Source: Yersinia artesiana (GTDB lineage: Bacteria > Pseudomonadota > Gammaproteobacteria > Enterobacterales > Enterobacteriaceae). Taken from it: a stretch of 64,000 nt of DNA. The notes below the pieces were generated by a model. It was not told the origin of the DNA. It saw nothing but the letters and a program-made list of their open reading frames with translations, and searched no databases. Position numbers and translations under genes: made by a program. The DNA is taken from contig NZ_CACVAD010000004.1 in NCBI RefSeq assembly GCF_902726545.1, forward strand, positions 1-64,000, in the 5' to 3' direction. This document shows, in pieces, positions 61,428-64,000 of this stretch. Position 1 is the first letter of the stretch. The number at the start of each line of letters is the position of its first letter.

Positions 61428-62861
61428 ATGAAGCAAGGTTTGCAACTCAAGTTCAGCCAACAACTGGCAATGACTCCGCAGCTACAGCAGGCTATTCGCC
61501 TGTTGCAACTCTCTACGCTAGAACTCCAGCAGGAGATTCAGTTAGCGCTGGAGAGCAACCCCCTGCTTGAGCAAACCGATCTTCATGAAGAGATAGATGC
61601 AAAAGAAACGGTAGACAGTGAATCGCTTGATACCCGCGAAGCGCTGGAGCAAAAAGATATGCCGGAAGAGTTGCCACTGGATGCAACCTGGGATGAGATT
61701 TACACCGCAGGCACGCCATCGGGTATGGGCAATGATTACAGCGACGATGAGCTGCCGGTCTATCAGGGGGAAACCACTCAAACGCTGCAAGACTATTTGA
61801 TGTGGCAAGTGGATTTAACCCCGTTCTCAGAAACTGATGCCGCCATTGCAACCTCTATCGTCGATGCGGTTGATGAAACCGGCTATCTCACAGTGCCACT
61901 GGAAGACATTCTGGAAAGCATGGGGGATGAAAATGTTGCACTGGACGAAGTAGAAGCTGTGCTCAAACGGATACAACACTTTGATCCGATTGGTGTTGCT
62001 GCGCGCAACCTGCGCGAGTGCTTGTTGGTGCAGTTATCGCAATATGCCAAAGACACCCCCTATCTCGCTGAAGCACGCCTGATCATTAGCGAATATCTGG
62101 ATTTGCTAGGCAACCATGATTTCCGCACGATGATTCGTTTAAGTCGGCTAAAAGAAGATACACTTAAAGAAGCCATTGCCCTGATTCAGTCACTGGACCC
62201 GCGCCCTGGTCAGTCTATCAATACCGGGGAATCTGAGTATGTGATTCCAGATGTTCTGGTACGTAAAGATAAAGGGCACTGGACGGTCGAGCTTAATGCC
62301 GATAGCATTCCACGCCTGAAAATCAACCAGCAATATGCCGCCATGGGTAGCACTACCCGCAATGACAGTGACGGGCAGTTTATCCGTAGCAATTTGCAAG
62401 AAGCAAAGTGGTTGATTAAAAGCCTTGAGAGCCGTAATGAAACGCTATTGAAAGTGGCGCGGTGCATTGTAGAGCAGCAGGTGGCTTTTTTTGAGAATGG
62501 GCCAGAATTTATGAAACCCATGGTGCTGGCAGACATTGCTCAAGCCGTGGATATGCATGAATCGACAATTTCTCGTGTGACCACGCAGAAGTTCCTGCAC
62601 AGTCCTCGAGGAATTTTCGAACTAAAATATTTCTTCTCCAGCCACGTCAATACCGATAGCGGAGGCGAAGCTTCTTCTACTGCTATCCGTGCACTGGTGA
62701 AAAAATTGGTTGCGGCAGAAAACCCTGCCAAACCGCTGAGCGACAGCAAGCTGACCACTCTATTATGTGAACAAGGCATTATGGTGGCACGGCGTACCGT
62801 CGCGAAGTATCGAGAGTCGTTATCCATCCCGCCGTCAAATCAGCGTAAACAGTTGGTTTGA
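61428..62861 (+). CDS. rpoN: RpoN, sigma-54 factor
   Basis: A 477-residue sigma-54, the same length as E. coli. Region I is [20 protein letters not shown], which contacts activators; an acidic region II follows (about 50-115); the core-binding and HTH regions follow; the RpoN box [10 protein letters not shown] (about 454-463) recognises the -24 element. It directs nitrogen and other sigma-54 genes. Its cluster with hpf and ptsN is universal in enterobacteria. Confidence 0.98.
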   Translation: MKQGLQLKFSQQLAMTPQLQQAIRLLQLSTLELQQEIQLALESNPLLEQTDLHEEIDAKETVDSESLDTREALEQKDMPEELPLDATWDEIYTAGTPSGMGNDYSDDELPVYQGETTQTLQDYLMWQVDLTPFSETDAAIATSIVDAVDETGYLTVPLEDILESMGDENVALDEVEAVLKRIQHFDPIGVAARNLRECLLVQLSQYAKDTPYLAEARLIISEYLDLLGNHDFRTMIRLSRLKEDTLKEAIALIQSLDPRPGQSINTGESEYVIPDVLVRKDKGHWTVELNADSIPRLKINQQYAAMGSTTRNDSDGQFIRSNLQEAKWLIKSLESRNETLLKVARCIVEQQVAFFENGPEFMKPMVLADIAQAVDMHESTISRVTTQKFLHSPRGIFELKYFFSSHVNTDSGGEASSTAIRALVKKLVAAENPAKPLSDSKLTTLLCEQGIMVARRTVAKYRESLSIPPSNQRKQLV

Positions 62862-62884
62862 CCTGAACTGAGAAGGAAGACACT

Positions 62885-63172
62885 ATGCAACTCAATATTA
62901 CCGGACATCATGTCGAAATAACCGAAGCATTACGCGAGTTTGTTACCACTAAATTTGCCAAACTTGAGCAATATTTTGATCGCATTAACCAAGTGTATGT
63001 GGTTTTAAGTGTCGAAAAAGTAAAACAAATTGCAGAAGCCACGGTACATGTGAATGGAGGCGAGTTGCACGCAAGCTCAGAGCAGGAAGATATGTACGCC
63101 GCAATTGATATTTTGGTTGATAAACTGGCCCGCCAGTTGAACAAACACAAAGATAAATTGAAACAACATTAG
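62885..63172 (+). CDS. hpf: Hpf, ribosome hibernation promoting factor
   Basis: A 95-residue short-form Hpf. MQLNITGHHVEITEALREFV is the family start, and the beta-alpha-beta fold continues through VSVEKVKQ-type and LDILVDKLARQLNKHKDK-type segments. It binds the 30S decoding centre and helps form 100S dimers with RMF. AGAAGGAAG precedes the ATG. An ERIC begins 19 bases after the stop. Confidence 0.96.
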   Translation: MQLNITGHHVEITEALREFVTTKFAKLEQYFDRINQVYVVLSVEKVKQIAEATVHVNGGELHASSEQEDMYAAIDILVDKLARQLNKHKDKLKQH

Positions 63173-63191
63173 GAGCCTTGTTGCTGTTATA

Positions 63192-63314
63192 TACCCTAGA
63201 TAATTCGAGTTGCATGAAGGCGGCAACTGAGCGAATCCTCAGGAGCTTACACCAGTAAGTGACTGAGGTGAACGAGGGCAGTCAACGCACATGCGGCTTG
63301 AAGTATGACGGGTA
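63192..63314 (+). repeat. ERIC repeat (copy 6)
   Basis: A complete 123-bp element between hpf and ptsN, TACCC to GGGTA, with GAGCTTACACCAGTAAGTGA. The base before it reads TATA, a TA-rich target. It lies within the rpoN-hpf-ptsN transcription unit. Confidence 0.95.
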
Positions 63315-63407
63315 GACAGCAAAGGTTCTACACTCGCTACACAACCTGATGCCAGCAGAATATTCCGCTGGCATCAGGTGTAAAACAGCGCTTAAGTGAA
63401 AGATGAA

Positions 63408-63890
63408 ATGATCAACGATCCAGCATTGCAATTAAGCTCGGTATTAAATATCGAGTGCACCAAAAGCTCCGTACATTGCTCAAGTAAAAAACGGGCTTTG
63501 GAAATTATCAGCGAGTTAGCTGCCAAGCAGCTTAACCTGCCGTCACAGGTCGTTTTCGATGCTGTGTTAACCCGCGAACGCATGGGCAGTACCGGCATTG
63601 GTAGTGGCATCGCGATACCTCATGGCAAGCTGGAAGAAGATACACTGCGTGCTGTGGGTGTATTTATCCGCCTGGAACAACCTATTGCTTTCGATGCTAT
63701 TGATAACCAACCGGTTGATCTATTATTTGCCTTGTTGGTTCCAGCAGATCAATGTAAAACTCATTTACACACTTTGTCTTTAGTGGCCAAGCGATTAGCT
63801 GATAAAACAGTGTGCCGCCGTTTACGAATGGCGCAAAGTGATGACGAGCTTTATCAGATCATTACTGAATTACCGCCAGAAACAGCGTAA
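63408..63890 (+). CDS. ptsN: PtsN, enzyme IIA-Ntr of the nitrogen PTS
   Basis: A 160-residue EIIA-Ntr protein. The phosphoryl-accepting His is His72 in IGSGIAIPHGKLEED. LSLVAKRLADKTVCRRLR is a family motif. It takes phosphate from PtsP through NPr and regulates TrkA, KdpD and other targets. A GTG at 63396 is in frame four codons earlier; ATG 63408 is preferred. In E. coli rapZ and npr follow; the window ends before them. Confidence 0.95.
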   Translation: MINDPALQLSSVLNIECTKSSVHCSSKKRALEIISELAAKQLNLPSQVVFDAVLTRERMGSTGIGSGIAIPHGKLEEDTLRAVGVFIRLEQPIAFDAIDNQPVDLLFALLVPADQCKTHLHTLSLVAKRLADKTVCRRLRMAQSDDELYQIITELPPETA

Positions 63891-63962
63891 TCAAGTCAGG
63901 CAAGTAACGTCTGTTTTATTTACTATGTCCGGTTCCTGTAGCCGGAATACAGGGTTCTAATA

Positions 63963-64000
63963 TATAGCCCAATAGATTTCAAGATTCAGGAAGGCGGCAA
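63963..64000 (+). repeat. Left end of an ERIC repeat (copy 7), cut by the window end
   Basis: TATAGCCCAATAGATTTC and CAGGAAGGCGGCAA agree with the first 38 bases of the other copies, with a few changes. The rest lies outside the window. It begins about 73 bases after ptsN. Confidence 0.75.

Overview
The window is a chromosomal segment of an enterobacterium of the Yersinia type. Three things point there. Gene order follows Escherichia coli K-12 over long blocks (ygjP-ygjR-alx-sstT-ygjV-uxa-exu-yqjA to yhaK; rsmI-lpoA-yraN-diaA-dolP; mtgA-elbB-arcZ-arcB-yhcC-gltBD; sspBA-rpsI-rplM-zapEG; murA-ibaG-mla-yrbG-kds-lpt-rpoN-hpf-ptsN). The proteins are close to, but clearly distinct from, the E. coli ones. 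Full-length ERIC repeats are scattered between genes, as is typical of yersiniae. Species cannot be fixed from this sequence alone. No tRNA, 5S/16S/23S rRNA, CRISPR array, complete insertion sequence or prophage was seen.

Layout. 1-2.9 kb: an AT-rich autotransporter gene, the most island-like gene here. 3-8.2 kb: ygjP, ygjR, the Mn2+-riboswitch-controlled alx, sstT and ygjV. 8.3-15.7 kb: the hexuronate locus, with uxaC-uxaB-uxaA on the minus strand, divergent exuT, then exuR, and candidate ExuR operators. 15.9-23.1 kb: an unknown small exported ORF, then yqjA-mzrA, yqjCDEK, yqjF, yqjG, yhaJ and yhaK. 23.2-26.4 kb: an alcohol dehydrogenase and an aldo/keto reductase with a divergent LysR regulator, not found at this place in E. 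coli. 26.4-31.5 kb: rnpB (RNase P RNA), rsmI, then lpoA-yraN-diaA-dolP. 31.5-36.5 kb: mtgA, elbB, the sRNA ArcZ, arcB and yhcC. 36.5-44.1 kb: gltBD (glutamate synthase), a palindromic insertion in its terminator, and an unknown exported protein. 44.1-48.6 kb: sspB-sspA, rpsI-rplM with a conserved leader, zapE and zapG. 48.6-51.6 kb: the periplasmic proteases degQ and degS. 51.6-56.6 kb: murA, ibaG and mlaBCDEF. 57-64 kb: yrbG, kdsD, kdsC, lptCAB, rpoN, hpf, ptsN.

How the genes work together. Much of the window builds or guards the envelope: KDO and LPS export (kdsD/kdsC/lptCAB), phospholipid retrieval (mlaBCDEF), peptidoglycan precursors and polymerisation (murA, mtgA, lpoA), outer-membrane integrity (dolP), and stress proteolysis (degS, degQ). 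A second theme is regulation by RNA: the alx riboswitch, ArcZ opposite the arcB 3' end, rnpB, the L13 leader, and many intercistronic hairpins, several supplied by ERIC repeats placed just after stop codons. The uxa/exu genes form one catabolic unit for galacturonate and glucuronate.

The window is mainly conserved core genome. I found no convincing new multi-gene system. The parts least explained are small: the gltD-terminator palindromic element flanked by two copies of the same 20-base hairpin, an ERIC copy carrying a four-hairpin insertion, the two unknown exported proteins, the autotransporter, and the AKR/ADH/LysR cassette.
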